A stretch of DNA of 64,000 nucleotides from Salinimicrobium sp035607535. Its GTDB lineage: Bacteria > Bacteroidota > Bacteroidia > Flavobacteriales > Flavobacteriaceae. Shown here piece after piece: positions 33,073 to 41,468 of this stretch. Each line of letters begins with the position of its first letter. The stretch's first letter is position 1. Under the pieces are notes generated by a model, which searched no databases, had not been told where the DNA came from, and saw nothing but the letters and a program-made list of their open reading frames with translations. The stretch covers positions 124,001 through 188,000 of the forward strand of contig NZ_JAYDZX010000002.1 in NCBI RefSeq assembly GCF_035607535.1, given 5' to 3'. The translations under genes were made by a program, and so were the position numbers.

Positions 33073-35391
33073 ATGCTTACAGCTATACTTTCAGGTTTTA
33101 TCTTTTCTGTTTTCCTGGTCTTTGCAGGGAAATTTATTAAAGGAAAATTTGCTGTACTTTCTTCGCTCGTTCCACTGGGCTTGTTTATATATTTTCTCTC
33201 ATTTCTTCCACAGGTCTCTGCGGGAGAGATGATCACAGAGAGTCATGAATGGGTGCCTTCCCTGGGTCTTAATCTCGATTTTTCCCTGGATGGTCTTTCT
33301 CTTCTCTTTTCTCTTTTAATAACCGGGATTGGATTCCTGGTCTTTGCTTACACTGCTGCCTATCTCAAAGGGCATGATTATCTGGACAGGTTTTATGGCT
33401 ATCTGGGAATGTTCATGGGTGCCATGCTGGGGTTGGTGCTGAGTGATAACCTGTTGTCAATGTTCATTTTTTGGGAGCTCACCAGTATAAGTTCGTTCTT
33501 TCTAATTGGCTTCAATAATACCAGTGAAGCTTCACGGAAATCGGCGGTACTTGCACTGGCAATAACAGGATCGGGAGGATTCCTGTTGCTTGCTGGCGCC
33601 CTGTTATTAGGAGGGGTTGCTGGAACCTTCAGCATTAGTGAGATGGTGGGGTTAAGCGACAGCATCATCCAAAACGAATATTACCTGTGGATCGTCATCT
33701 TTATCTTTGGAGCTGCATTTACAAAATCGGCCCAATTTCCATTTCATTTCTGGCTTCCGGGGGCAATGAAAGCCCCAACCCCTGTTTCGACTTACCTGCA
33801 TTCTGCAACTATGGTAAAAGCAGGAATATACCTGCTGCTAAGGTTCACACCGGTTTTGGGAGGTGAAGAAGTCTGGAATACTACCTTGATCACGGTTGGT
33901 GGAATTACCATGTTCTATGCTGCAGTACACACTCTCTTCAGGACAGATCTTAAAGGCGTACTGGCTTATTCGACGATTTCAGTTTTAGGTATTCTGGTCT
34001 TTTTGATCGGCCTGGGAACGCAATATGCTCTAACCGCCGCAGGCGTGTATATCATTGTTCATGCTCTTTATAAAGCTACTTTATTCCTTGTAACGGGTAT
34101 CATTGACCATGAAACCGGAAGCCGGGATGTTACTCGCCTTGCCGGCTTGAGAAAGGTAATGTGGCCCGTGGCAGTTGCCGGATTACTGGCAGCATTATCC
34201 AGTGCCGGGCTGCCACCTTTTGTAGGTTTTGTTGGAAAAGATCTTGTTTACGAATCTACTTTGCACATGGGCTCCTGGTCCATTGTGCTGACAGTTATTG
34301 CAATCGCAACCAACATTCTTGTGCTGTATGCCGGTTTCGTTGCCGGAATAAAACCTTTTACCGGAAAGCTTCCTGAAGGTTTGTCCAAGGTACACCTGCC
34401 AAGTTTTCTAATGTGGCTTCCGCCGGTGATCCTGGCCGTGCTGGGACTAATAGTCGGAATTTTCCCGGCCTTAATTGACGGGCCGCTCATTAAACCTGTT
34501 GTTGATTCGGTAGGAATGAATGGCAGTGAGGTTCACCTTAAGTTGTGGCATGGATTCAATCTGGTCTTAGGATTGAGTGCACTTACCCTGGCTATAGGCT
34601 TTCTGTTATATTTTCTATTAAAGCCATCAAAAGATAAGGAAAGAGGCATTGCGAGGCTGGATTCTATTGCTCCGCTTAATCTTGTTATCGGTTTTGGAAA
34701 TGCTTTTAAAATGTTTTCGAACTGGTGGACCAGGATCTTCCAAAATGGGTTTCTGCGGAATTATGTTTCCACGATCATACTCTTCCTGGTTGTGCTTGTA
34801 GGATATTCGCTCTTTAGTGATCATAATGGAATTCCTATAGATTTCTCCTCCTTTTCAAGAATGACCTACTATGAGATGATCATCATGGGAATCATGTTCC
34901 TTGCGATCTTATTTGTTGTAGGAGCAAGATCAAGGTTAACGGCTGTAGTAGCCATGGGAGTAGTTGGATATGCTATCTGTCTGTTGTTCGTGATCTACAG
35001 TGCGCCAGATTTGGCGATGACCCAGTTTTCCATTGACACCCTTACGGTTATTTTATTTGTGCTGGTGCTGTCGAGCTTACCGAAATATCTTTCTATTTCC
35101 GATATAAAGATGAAGGCTATTGATGGGGTGCTTTCCATTTCTTTCGGAGTTTTGATCACTCTTATTGCGCTAGAAGTGCTGAGTCAACCAGTCAACAAAG
35201 AGATCAGTAATTACTATGCCGACAATGCCTATATCCTGGCAAAAGGGAAAAATGTGGTGAACGTGATCCTGGTAGATTTCAGGGGAGTTGATACGCTCAT
35301 GGAAATTTCGGTATTAACGATAGCTGCTATCGGAGTGTTTAGTCTGCTTAAGTTGAGGTTAAGGAGGGATGACAGAGAATTAAAAGATTAA
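33073..35391 (+). CDS. mnhA: Mrp Na+/H+ antiporter subunit A (with C-terminal MbhE/MrpB-like part)
   Basis: Largest subunit of the multi-subunit Mrp cation/proton antiporter; NuoL-like proton channel in the inner membrane. The 772 residues have about 20 transmembrane helices. The proton-antiporter core includes GFLVFAYTAAYLKG, FIFWELTSISSFFLIGF with its conserved Glu, and SAQFPFHFWLPGAMKAPTPVSTYLHSATMVKAGIYLL near residue 220. The C-terminal 200 residues (VVGARSRLTAVVAMGVVGYAICLLFVIYSAPDLAMTQF) are the DUF4040/MbhE part normally fused to MrpA. The next gene starts after three bases. The complex exports Na+ and handles alkaline or saline stress. Confidence 0.94.
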   Translation: MLTAILSGFIFSVFLVFAGKFIKGKFAVLSSLVPLGLFIYFLSFLPQVSAGEMITESHEWVPSLGLNLDFSLDGLSLLFSLLITGIGFLVFAYTAAYLKGHDYLDRFYGYLGMFMGAMLGLVLSDNLLSMFIFWELTSISSFFLIGFNNTSEASRKSAVLALAITGSGGFLLLAGALLLGGVAGTFSISEMVGLSDSIIQNEYYLWIVIFIFGAAFTKSAQFPFHFWLPGAMKAPTPVSTYLHSATMVKAGIYLLLRFTPVLGGEEVWNTTLITVGGITMFYAAVHTLFRTDLKGVLAYSTISVLGILVFLIGLGTQYALTAAGVYIIVHALYKATLFLVTGIIDHETGSRDVTRLAGLRKVMWPVAVAGLLAALSSAGLPPFVGFVGKDLVYESTLHMGSWSIVLTVIAIATNILVLYAGFVAGIKPFTGKLPEGLSKVHLPSFLMWLPPVILAVLGLIVGIFPALIDGPLIKPVVDSVGMNGSEVHLKLWHGFNLVLGLSALTLAIGFLLYFLLKPSKDKERGIARLDSIAPLNLVIGFGNAFKMFSNWWTRIFQNGFLRNYVSTIILFLVVLVGYSLFSDHNGIPIDFSSFSRMTYYEMIIMGIMFLAILFVVGARSRLTAVVAMGVVGYAICLLFVIYSAPDLAMTQFSIDTLTVILFVLVLSSLPKYLSISDIKMKAIDGVLSISFGVLITLIALEVLSQPVNKEISNYYADNAYILAKGKNVVNVILVDFRGVDTLMEISVLTIAAIGVFSLLKLRLRRDDRELKD

Positions 35392-35394
35392 TTT

Positions 35395-35808
35395 ATGAAG
35401 ACAATAATCTTACGTACTGCTTCAAATTATATGTTACCGCTGCTACTGGTGTTTTCGGTATTCATATTGTTGAGGGGACATTACCTTCCCGGAGGAGGTT
35501 TTGTGGGAGGCCTTATTGCCTCGATCGCTTTTGTTCTTCACGCTTTTGCAAACGGCCTTGGAGATACACGTCAGCTTTTGAGATTCCACCCGGGGTTTCT
35601 AATGCCCGCAGGTTTGGCAGTTTCATTTCTAAGTGGGATTTCACCCATTCTTTTCGCTGGTAAACCTCTAATGACCGGGTTATGGTATCCGCATCACCTG
35701 CCCATAGTGGGGAATCTTGGATCGGCATTATTTTTCGATATTGGTGTTTATCTGGTAGTGCAGGGAGTGACCCTCACAATTATATTCACAATCTCTGAAT
35801 CTTCTTAA
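35395..35808 (+). CDS. mnhB: Mrp antiporter subunit B
   Basis: Small four-helix membrane subunit (137 residues) of the Mrp complex. The family signature LLRGHYLPGGGFVGGLIASIAFVLHAFANG is present near residues 21-50, and GNLGSALFFDIGVYLVVQGVTL near the C-terminus. It is translated in an uninterrupted series with mnhA and mnhC, three bases apart on each side. Confidence 0.95.
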   Translation: MKTIILRTASNYMLPLLLVFSVFILLRGHYLPGGGFVGGLIASIAFVLHAFANGLGDTRQLLRFHPGFLMPAGLAVSFLSGISPILFAGKPLMTGLWYPHHLPIVGNLGSALFFDIGVYLVVQGVTLTIIFTISESS

Positions 35809-35811
35809 TCC

Positions 35812-36165
35812 ATGGAAGTTCTATTAGCTATAATTATTGGAACTCTCTATGCGGCGGGCATTTATATGATCCTAAGGCGTAGCCTTGTCAAGCTTATCAT
35901 TGGGATCATTCTGCTGGGAAATGGAGCTAATCTGCTCATTTTCTTGCTTGGTCGTATAGCCAAAGGATCGCCTCCAATCATTCCTGCAAATTCAAAAACA
36001 TTTTTGGAAGCATACTCAGATCCACTTCCGCAGGCCCTTATTTTAACGGCTATAGTTATTAGTTTTGGGCTGCAATCCTTTGCCATTGTGCTTGTAAAAA
36101 GAGCTCATAAAGTGGTCAAGACAGATGATCTTGACGAAATGAACGCAACAGACGAATATTCATGA
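35812..36165 (+). CDS. mnhC: Mrp antiporter subunit C (NuoK-like)
   Basis: NuoK-like three-helix subunit of 117 residues. LVKLIIGIILLGNGANLLIFL carries helix 2, and DPLPQALILTAIVISFGLQSFAIVL is the conserved helix 3. A CAAAAACATTTTTGG stretch at 35993-36007, near-palindromic and in frame (encoding SKTFLEA), resembles the dispersed palindrome. Its stop overlaps the mnhD start by four bases (ATGA). Confidence 0.95.
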   Translation: MEVLLAIIIGTLYAAGIYMILRRSLVKLIIGIILLGNGANLLIFLLGRIAKGSPPIIPANSKTFLEAYSDPLPQALILTAIVISFGLQSFAIVLVKRAHKVVKTDDLDEMNATDEYS

Positions 36166-37670
36166 TCCAACAATTAGTTATATATCCCCTTGTTGTACAA
36201 ATGCTCCTGGCAATCGTGTTGATGTCTGTTTGGAGCAGAATTGGCTGGCAGAGAGTAATTAGTATTGTAGGTAGTGTCATAAATCTTGCAGTAGCTGTCT
36301 GGCTATTCACCGCGGTATGGCAGAACGGAACAATGTCTGTACAGGCGGGTAACTGGGAAGCGCCCTTCGGAATTACCTTTGTAGCCGATACTTTTGCCGC
36401 CACCCTGGTCCTTCTTACTGCCATTGCAGGCTTGGCTGTGTCGAGCTTTTCTGCAGGCTCGGTAATTACCGCTCGCTTAAAGTTCGGTTTCTTTCCCATA
36501 TTCCATTTCCTTTTACTGGGACTTAACGGGGCTTTCCTAACAGGAGATATCTTTAACCTCTATGTATGGTTTGAGATCATTATTATTACATCCTTCGTCT
36601 TATTAACTATAGGAGGTGAAAAAGCCCAATTGGAGGGAGCAGTTAAATATTTTACCCTTAACATTCTTGCATCTATTGTTTTTCTTACCGCAATAGCTGT
36701 TTTATATGGACTTACCGGGAGTTTAAATATGGCCGATCTTGCCGGAAAGGTGGCTGCAGTAGAGAACCGCACTCTGGTGCAGGTAAATGCTTTGCTTTTC
36801 CTTGTGGGCTTCGGAATCAAATCGGCCCTGTTCCCACTTTATTTCTGGTTGCCGGCATCTTATCACACGCCACCTTCGGCTGTTTCGGCGATCTTTGGAG
36901 GGCTGTTGACCAAGGTCGGGGTTTATGCTCTTCTAAGGGTGTTCACGCTCATTTTTGAGGTGGATCCGTTCCTGGAGAATGTCTTGATTGCGGTTGCAGT
37001 ACTTACCTTGTTCAGCGGAGCTGTTGGAGCGATTGTTCAGAACAACATCAGAAAAATATTTTCCTATCTGGTGATCTGTCATATTGGTTATATGGTTGCA
37101 GGTCTTGGCATGATGACCGAACTAGCCATCACAGGAGCTATCTTCTATCTCATTCACGACATCATGGTCAAGACGAATCTCTTCATGGTGAGTGGAGTCA
37201 TTTACAAGATCAAGGCGAATCACAACATAAGGAAGCTCGGGGATTTTTATGCCGATAATCCCAGGCTTAGCTTGTTGTTTGCAATTCCTCTCTTCTCATT
37301 AGTGGGAATACCGCCGCTTTCAGGTTTCTGGCCTAAGCTTTCCCTTATTTCTGAAGGTTGGACGACACAGAATTTTACAGTTATTGCAGCCATACTTTTT
37401 GCGAGTTTCATCACTCTTTTCGTGATCGTCAAACTTTGGGGAGAAGTGTTTTGGAAGACTGGTGAAAAGTTGCCGGAAGTAAGGAATTTTCCGTACTTTA
37501 AGAAGTTATCAAAAGTAAAAAAGACACAAATGCTGGCTCCCATTGTAATGCTTTCAATAGTTAGTCTTTACCTCGGATTTGGAGCCGGGAACATTCAAAG
37601 TCTAGCCGAAAGGATAGCTTTTGAAATTCTGGATAATCAGGAATATATATATACCGTGCTAAGAAAATAA
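36162..37670 (+). CDS. mnhD: Mrp antiporter subunit D (NuoN/NuoM-like)
   Basis: Proton-channel subunit of 502 residues and about 14 helices. Key family segments are GDIFNLYVWFEIIIITSFVLL with the conserved Glu, the lysine-bearing FGIKSALFPLYFWLPASYHTPPSAVSAIFGGLLTKVGVYALLR (a position near residue 215) and SLVGIPPLSGFWPK in the C-terminal half. It overlaps mnhC by four bases and precedes mnhE by six. With MnhA it forms the ion-translocating part of the complex. Confidence 0.95.
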   Translation: MIQQLVIYPLVVQMLLAIVLMSVWSRIGWQRVISIVGSVINLAVAVWLFTAVWQNGTMSVQAGNWEAPFGITFVADTFAATLVLLTAIAGLAVSSFSAGSVITARLKFGFFPIFHFLLLGLNGAFLTGDIFNLYVWFEIIIITSFVLLTIGGEKAQLEGAVKYFTLNILASIVFLTAIAVLYGLTGSLNMADLAGKVAAVENRTLVQVNALLFLVGFGIKSALFPLYFWLPASYHTPPSAVSAIFGGLLTKVGVYALLRVFTLIFEVDPFLENVLIAVAVLTLFSGAVGAIVQNNIRKIFSYLVICHIGYMVAGLGMMTELAITGAIFYLIHDIMVKTNLFMVSGVIYKIKANHNIRKLGDFYADNPRLSLLFAIPLFSLVGIPPLSGFWPKLSLISEGWTTQNFTVIAAILFASFITLFVIVKLWGEVFWKTGEKLPEVRNFPYFKKLSKVKKTQMLAPIVMLSIVSLYLGFGAGNIQSLAERIAFEILDNQEYIYTVLRK

Positions 37671-37676
37671 AAGACG

Positions 37677-38153
37677 ATGAAAAACCGGTTTTTAGCAAAC
37701 TTACTTCTCACTTTTATCTGGGTGGCTCTTACCGGAAGCTTTACTTTTCCGAATATTCTCTTCGGATTTGTGCTGAGTTATTTTCTTCTTTTCATAATAA
37801 CGAGGGGAAGTGGCCGCGCGAGGTATTTTAGGCTGGTTCCCAAACTTATCAGCTTCTTTTTTTACTTCCTGTACCAGTTGATTAAAGCAAATGTTCAGGT
37901 AGCGTGGGAGGTTGGTACCCCCAGCTTTCATATGACCCCCGGGATCGTGGGAGTTCCCCTCGACGTAAAATCAGATGCACAGATCACACTGCTGGCAAAC
38001 ATGATCACACTTACTCCCGGAACTCTTAGTCTAGATGTTTCCGAAGACAAAAAGGTGCTTTATGTTTATTCGATGTATATCACTAACCGGGAGGAATTTA
38101 TTCGGGAAATAAAGAACGGATTTGAAAAACGTATTTTAGAGATCTCTCCATGA
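37677..38153 (+). CDS. mnhE: Mrp antiporter subunit E
   Basis: Membrane subunit of 158 residues. Two or three hydrophobic helices in the first 75 residues are followed by a soluble C-terminal part with the family signature LLANMITLTPGTLSLDVSEDKKVLYVYSM. It overlaps mnhF by four bases (ATGA), as is common in mrp operons. Confidence 0.94.
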   Translation: MKNRFLANLLLTFIWVALTGSFTFPNILFGFVLSYFLLFIITRGSGRARYFRLVPKLISFFFYFLYQLIKANVQVAWEVGTPSFHMTPGIVGVPLDVKSDAQITLLANMITLTPGTLSLDVSEDKKVLYVYSMYITNREEFIREIKNGFEKRILEISP

Positions 38154-38428
38154 CATTAGACAATTATCTATATTATGTAATTCTGCCGGCGCTTTCCATT
38201 GCCATCCTGCTAGTGTTCTACAGGTTTTTCAAAGGGCCAACCATTTCCGACAGGGTAGTGGCAGTAGACCTTCTGGTGACCATAGGGATTGGAGTGATCG
38301 CAGTATATAGTATTCTGTCACATCAGCCTACTTTTCTGGATATAGCTCTAATCTTGGCTCTAATTGGCTTCCTGGCGACTGTGGCGTACTCTTTTTATAT
38401 TCAGAAACGAAAGAACAGGAACGAATGA
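38150..38428 (+). CDS. mnhF: Mrp antiporter subunit F
   Basis: Three-helix membrane subunit of 92 residues. The family motif GPTISDRVVAVDLLVTIGIGVIAVYSI (given near residues 28-54) includes the conserved Asp-Arg pair. It overlaps both neighbours by four bases, so translation is tightly coupled. Confidence 0.94.
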   Translation: MTLDNYLYYVILPALSIAILLVFYRFFKGPTISDRVVAVDLLVTIGIGVIAVYSILSHQPTFLDIALILALIGFLATVAYSFYIQKRKNRNE

Positions 38429-38823
38429 TTGTAGATACCATTATAGGAGTGATAGCGACCTTAGGAACTTTATTCGTGCTGCTTGCAGGAGTAGGGATCC
38501 TGCGAATGCCCGATACTTACCTGAGAATGGCGGTGACCACTAAAGCTGCAACCTTAGGGATTGGACTTATTCTTGTCTCGGCTGCCATCTATTTCAATGA
38601 CCTCTCTACAACAACAAGGGTTTTGGCAGTGATCATTTTTATCCTGTTAACTGCACCTGTTGGCGCACATCTTATTGGCAAGGCTTCCTATATCAAGGGA
38701 AATAAACTGTGGGAGAAAACTACCATGGATGACCTGGCGGGGAAGTACCGTAAAACAGGTAAAAATATCAGCCTTCCAAGAAACATGGATAAGCATAAGG
38801 AAAAGGATCAGGAAAAATCTTAG
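38425..38823 (+). CDS. mnhG: Mrp antiporter subunit G
   Basis: Three-helix subunit of 132 residues and the last gene of the seven-gene mrp operon. The signature VGILRMPDTYLRMAVTTKAATLGIGLIL starts near residue 23, and RVLAVIIFILLTAPVGAHLIGKA near the end of the membrane part. The C-terminal tail is long, charged and hydrophilic. The stop overlaps the convergent mgtC-like stop by four bases. Confidence 0.94.
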   Translation: MIVDTIIGVIATLGTLFVLLAGVGILRMPDTYLRMAVTTKAATLGIGLILVSAAIYFNDLSTTTRVLAVIIFILLTAPVGAHLIGKASYIKGNKLWEKTTMDDLAGKYRKTGKNISLPRNMDKHKEKDQEKS

Positions 38824-39269
38824 TCGTCCACCTTATCATCCCCTTTGTGGCCAAACAGCTTCGCTATAAATTTGTCCACGGGGTTAAAGACAACATTGAC
38901 AAAAACGATCACTGCCACCAGCACCGAAAGCTCGGCGTATTGCCCAATTGCTGCAAGGCAACCTGCGCCGGCACTACACCAAACAGTGGCGGCTGTTGTG
39001 AGGCCACGGACAATAGTTCCTTTATGAAGAATCACCCCTGCACCAATAAAGCCTATTCCGGTAACCACTTGTCCTATAACCCGGGTGGTATCGACATAAT
39101 CATCTCCGGCAAAAGCGAGGGAGGTGAGTACGAAAACGGCCGCACCAAGGGAAACCAATGCATTGGTCTTTAAACCGGCATTTTTGTTGTGGATCTCGCG
39201 TTCCATTCCAATGAAAAGTCCGGCAAGTAATGCCGCACCAATTCTAAATGCGAATTCCAGTAGCTCCAT
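38820..39269 (-). CDS. MgtC/SapB family membrane protein
   Basis: Inner-membrane protein of 149 residues with four or five helices. The MgtC core is clear: ALLAGLFIGMEREIHNKNAGLKTNALVSLGAAVFVL in the first 55 residues, then VVTGIGFIGAGVILHKGTIVRGLTTAATVWCSAGAGCLAA. It lacks the extra C-terminal ACT-like domain of Salmonella MgtC, so it is the SapB/YhiD-like short type, with no defined transport activity. It is divergent from bioF with only 23 bases between the start codons, and overlaps mnhG tail to tail. Confidence 0.9.
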   Translation of the reverse strand: MELLEFAFRIGAALLAGLFIGMEREIHNKNAGLKTNALVSLGAAVFVLTSLAFAGDDYVDTTRVIGQVVTGIGFIGAGVILHKGTIVRGLTTAATVWCSAGAGCLAAIGQYAELSVLVAVIVFVNVVFNPVDKFIAKLFGHKGDDKVDD

Positions 39270-39277
39270 TTATTTCT

Positions 39278-39285
39278 TAATTTTG
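39278..39285 (+). promoter_or_regulatory. -7 promoter box of the biotin operon
   Basis: TAATTTTG is an exact TAnnTTTG match within the 23-base gap between mgtC and bioF and ends seven bases before the bioF ATG, so the mRNA would be nearly leaderless. The -33 position would fall inside mgtC. Confidence 0.5.
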
Positions 39286-39292
39286 TTCCTTA

Positions 39293-40432
39293 ATGTCCAA
39301 GATACCACTAAAAGTAGAGAAAAGCCTTGAGAAGAGAAAAAGCCAGGGCTCCTTTAGAGCGTTAAAATTCTCTAAGGATCTCATCGATTTTTCCTCAAAT
39401 GACTATCTCGGATTCGCGAGAAATCCCGGCATTGGTAGTCGTGCAGAGAAACTGATTAAGGATTTCTCACCTCTCAAAAATGGGTCTGGCGGTTCCCGCC
39501 TGTTAACCGGGAACCATGAACTTTATGCACCGGCCGAAGAGATCATGGCCCGCTTCCATAAGGCTGAAGCTGCTTTGATCTTCAATTCGGGATATGATGC
39601 CAACCTTGGGTTCTTCTCGGCTGTACCCGGAAAAGGAGACCTGATTTTTTATGATGAGCTTATCCATGCTTCCATCCGCGACGGCATCCAGCTGAGTGCA
39701 GCTAAAGCACTAAAATTCAGTCATAATGATCTTCATGATCTGAAGAAAAAAATAAACAGGCTCAAAAATGACATTTTTGGAGAGGTGTATCTGGTAACCG
39801 AAAGCATCTTTTCCATGGACGGAGATTCTCCCGATCTTCATGCATTTGCCAATTTTGCTGAAGAGAATGGTCATTTCCTGGTGGTTGACGAAGCTCATGC
39901 CGTAGGCGCCAAAGGTGCAGGTTTAATAGCTGAAGGAGGATTGCAAGACAAAGTTTTTGCCCGTCTCGTTACCTTTGGAAAAGCTTTGGGCGCTCATGGG
40001 GCGGCAATAGTTGGCCCAACAGAACTGAAAGATTACCTGGTGAATTTCGCCCGTAGCCTTATCTACACCACGGCACTTCCGCCGCATTCTTTGGCAACAA
40101 TTATTGGAGCTTATCTGGAGTTGGAAGCTAATGGAACAGCTGAGGTCAACAAGCTTCAGGAAAACATAGACTTCTTTAAAGCTGAGGTGTCAAAAATGGG
40201 ATTTCAGGAGCATTTTCTGGAAAGTGAGTCGGCGGTTCATTGCTGCGTGGTTCCGGGAAATGAACAGGTCAGGAAAGCTTCAGAAGTAATAACAAAACAT
40301 GGATTTGACGTGAGACCAATCCTTTCTCCCACAGTTCCGGCAGGAAGAGAACGGCTTCGCATTTGCCTGCACAGCTACAATTCTAAAGAAGAGATAACCG
40401 GACTAACAGAGGTGCTAAAAATGGTATTATGA
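39293..40432 (+). CDS. bioF: 8-amino-7-oxononanoate synthase
   Basis: First committed step of the biotin ring pathway: pimeloyl thioester plus alanine gives 8-amino-7-oxononanoate, PLP-dependent. The 379 residues include SSNDYLGFARNP, GSGGSRLLTGNH, the DEAHAVG block (VVDEAHAVGAKGAG) and the PLP-lysine region TFGKALGAHGAAIVG. A full copy of the dispersed palindrome lies in frame at 39761-39787 (encoding LKNDIFGE), in a loop before VTESIFSMDGD. The stop overlaps the next start by four bases. Confidence 0.94.
   Translation: MSKIPLKVEKSLEKRKSQGSFRALKFSKDLIDFSSNDYLGFARNPGIGSRAEKLIKDFSPLKNGSGGSRLLTGNHELYAPAEEIMARFHKAEAALIFNSGYDANLGFFSAVPGKGDLIFYDELIHASIRDGIQLSAAKALKFSHNDLHDLKKKINRLKNDIFGEVYLVTESIFSMDGDSPDLHAFANFAEENGHFLVVDEAHAVGAKGAGLIAEGGLQDKVFARLVTFGKALGAHGAAIVGPTELKDYLVNFARSLIYTTALPPHSLATIIGAYLELEANGTAEVNKLQENIDFFKAEVSKMGFQEHFLESESAVHCCVVPGNEQVRKASEVITKHGFDVRPILSPTVPAGRERLRICLHSYNSKEEITGLTEVLKMVL
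39761..39787. repeat. Dispersed CAAAAATG/CATTTTTG palindrome inside bioF
   Basis: CTCAAAAATGACATTTTTGG followed by AGAGGTG is the best preserved copy, and it is read through in frame in bioF. Confidence 0.7.
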
Positions 40433-40842
40433 AAGAGACTTTTTCAAGTGTAGCTGTATTTCAGTATTCAGCTGAAGCGCAGATCATCAAAGGCCGGTTT
40501 GAAGCCGAAGGAATAGAGACCTTTTTGGTCGACAACCATACTATAGACACAGATCCTTTAGTGAGTAACGCTATAGGCGGAGTGAAGCTGAAGGTGCGCT
40601 GTGAAGACAGGAACAGAGCTTTACAGGTTCTGGAGTCCATCAGCAAATATTCTGTTGATGATGAAGGAGCACAGATCACCTGTCCTAAATGTCACAGCTC
40701 TAAGGTGGAGCTTTTCACCAGTGTCAAAAGTGTCAAATCCTTCTTCTTTTTTTGCATCTCCTTTTTGGTAAATGCATTGCCTATGCACATCAAACGCGAA
40801 TACCATTGCGCACACTGTAACAACAAATTTGAATTAAAATGA
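40429..40842 (+). CDS. DUF2007 protein with C-terminal zinc ribbon
   Basis: Encodes 137 residues. The N-terminal half is a ferredoxin-fold DUF2007 domain (FQYSAEAQIIKGRFEAEGIETFLVDN and VKLKVRCEDRNRALQVLESI). A C-terminal zinc ribbon with C-x2-C pairs ITCPKCHSSK and YHCAHCNNKF flanks a hydrophobic stretch (FFFFCISFLVNALPM). The family is annotated as putative signal-transducing but no activity is known. Both ends overlap their neighbours by four bases (ATGA), so it is translated as part of bioF-DUF2007-bioD. Two further DUF2007 genes lie at 59.9-60.6 kb. Confidence 0.85.
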   Translation: MKETFSSVAVFQYSAEAQIIKGRFEAEGIETFLVDNHTIDTDPLVSNAIGGVKLKVRCEDRNRALQVLESISKYSVDDEGAQITCPKCHSSKVELFTSVKSVKSFFFFCISFLVNALPMHIKREYHCAHCNNKFELK

Positions 40843-41468
40843 ATCAAACATATTTTATAACGGGGATTGGGACCGAGGTTGGGAAAACCGTAGCCGCCGC
40901 AATTGTGACCGAGGCCCTTGAAGCCGATTACTGGAAACCAATACAGGCAGGGGATCTTGAGAATTCAGATACTCACAAGGTGAAAAAACTTATCTCCAAT
41001 GAGAAAACGGTTTTTCATGATAATGCTTTTTCACTCAAGACCCCAATGAGTCCGCATGCTGCGGCAGAGATCGACGGGGTGAAAATATCGGCTAAGAAAA
41101 TTAAGCAGCCAAAGATCAAAAATCATCTCGTAATTGAAGGTGCGGGAGGATTACTGGTCCCTATTAATGATCAAGAAACCATTGTAGATTTGATCAAGCC
41201 CCAACATAAGGTAATCCTGGTTTCACGCCATTACCTTGGCAGCATAAACCACACGCTTTTATCTGTAGAAGCCCTCAAAAGCCGAAATCTCACCTGCGCC
41301 GGAATCATCTTTAGCGGGGATGAAAATCCATCTACAGAAAGTATTATTAAAAAAATGACAGGTCTTCCGGTGATTGGAAGGATCGAGCAGGAACCTTATT
41401 TTGATCAAAATGTCGTCCTGGAATATGCCGGTGAATTTCGAAATAAACTAAAGAATCATGAAGACTAA
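40839..41468 (+). CDS. bioD: Dethiobiotin synthase
   Basis: ATP-dependent ring closure of 7,8-diaminononanoate with CO2 to give dethiobiotin. The 209 residues have the modified P-loop GIGTEVGKT, the substrate-binding KPIQAGDLENSDT and EGAGGLLVPI. It overlaps bioA by 11 bases. The motifs are all intact. Confidence 0.95.
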   Translation: MNQTYFITGIGTEVGKTVAAAIVTEALEADYWKPIQAGDLENSDTHKVKKLISNEKTVFHDNAFSLKTPMSPHAAAEIDGVKISAKKIKQPKIKNHLVIEGAGGLLVPINDQETIVDLIKPQHKVILVSRHYLGSINHTLLSVEALKSRNLTCAGIIFSGDENPSTESIIKKMTGLPVIGRIEQEPYFDQNVVLEYAGEFRNKLKNHED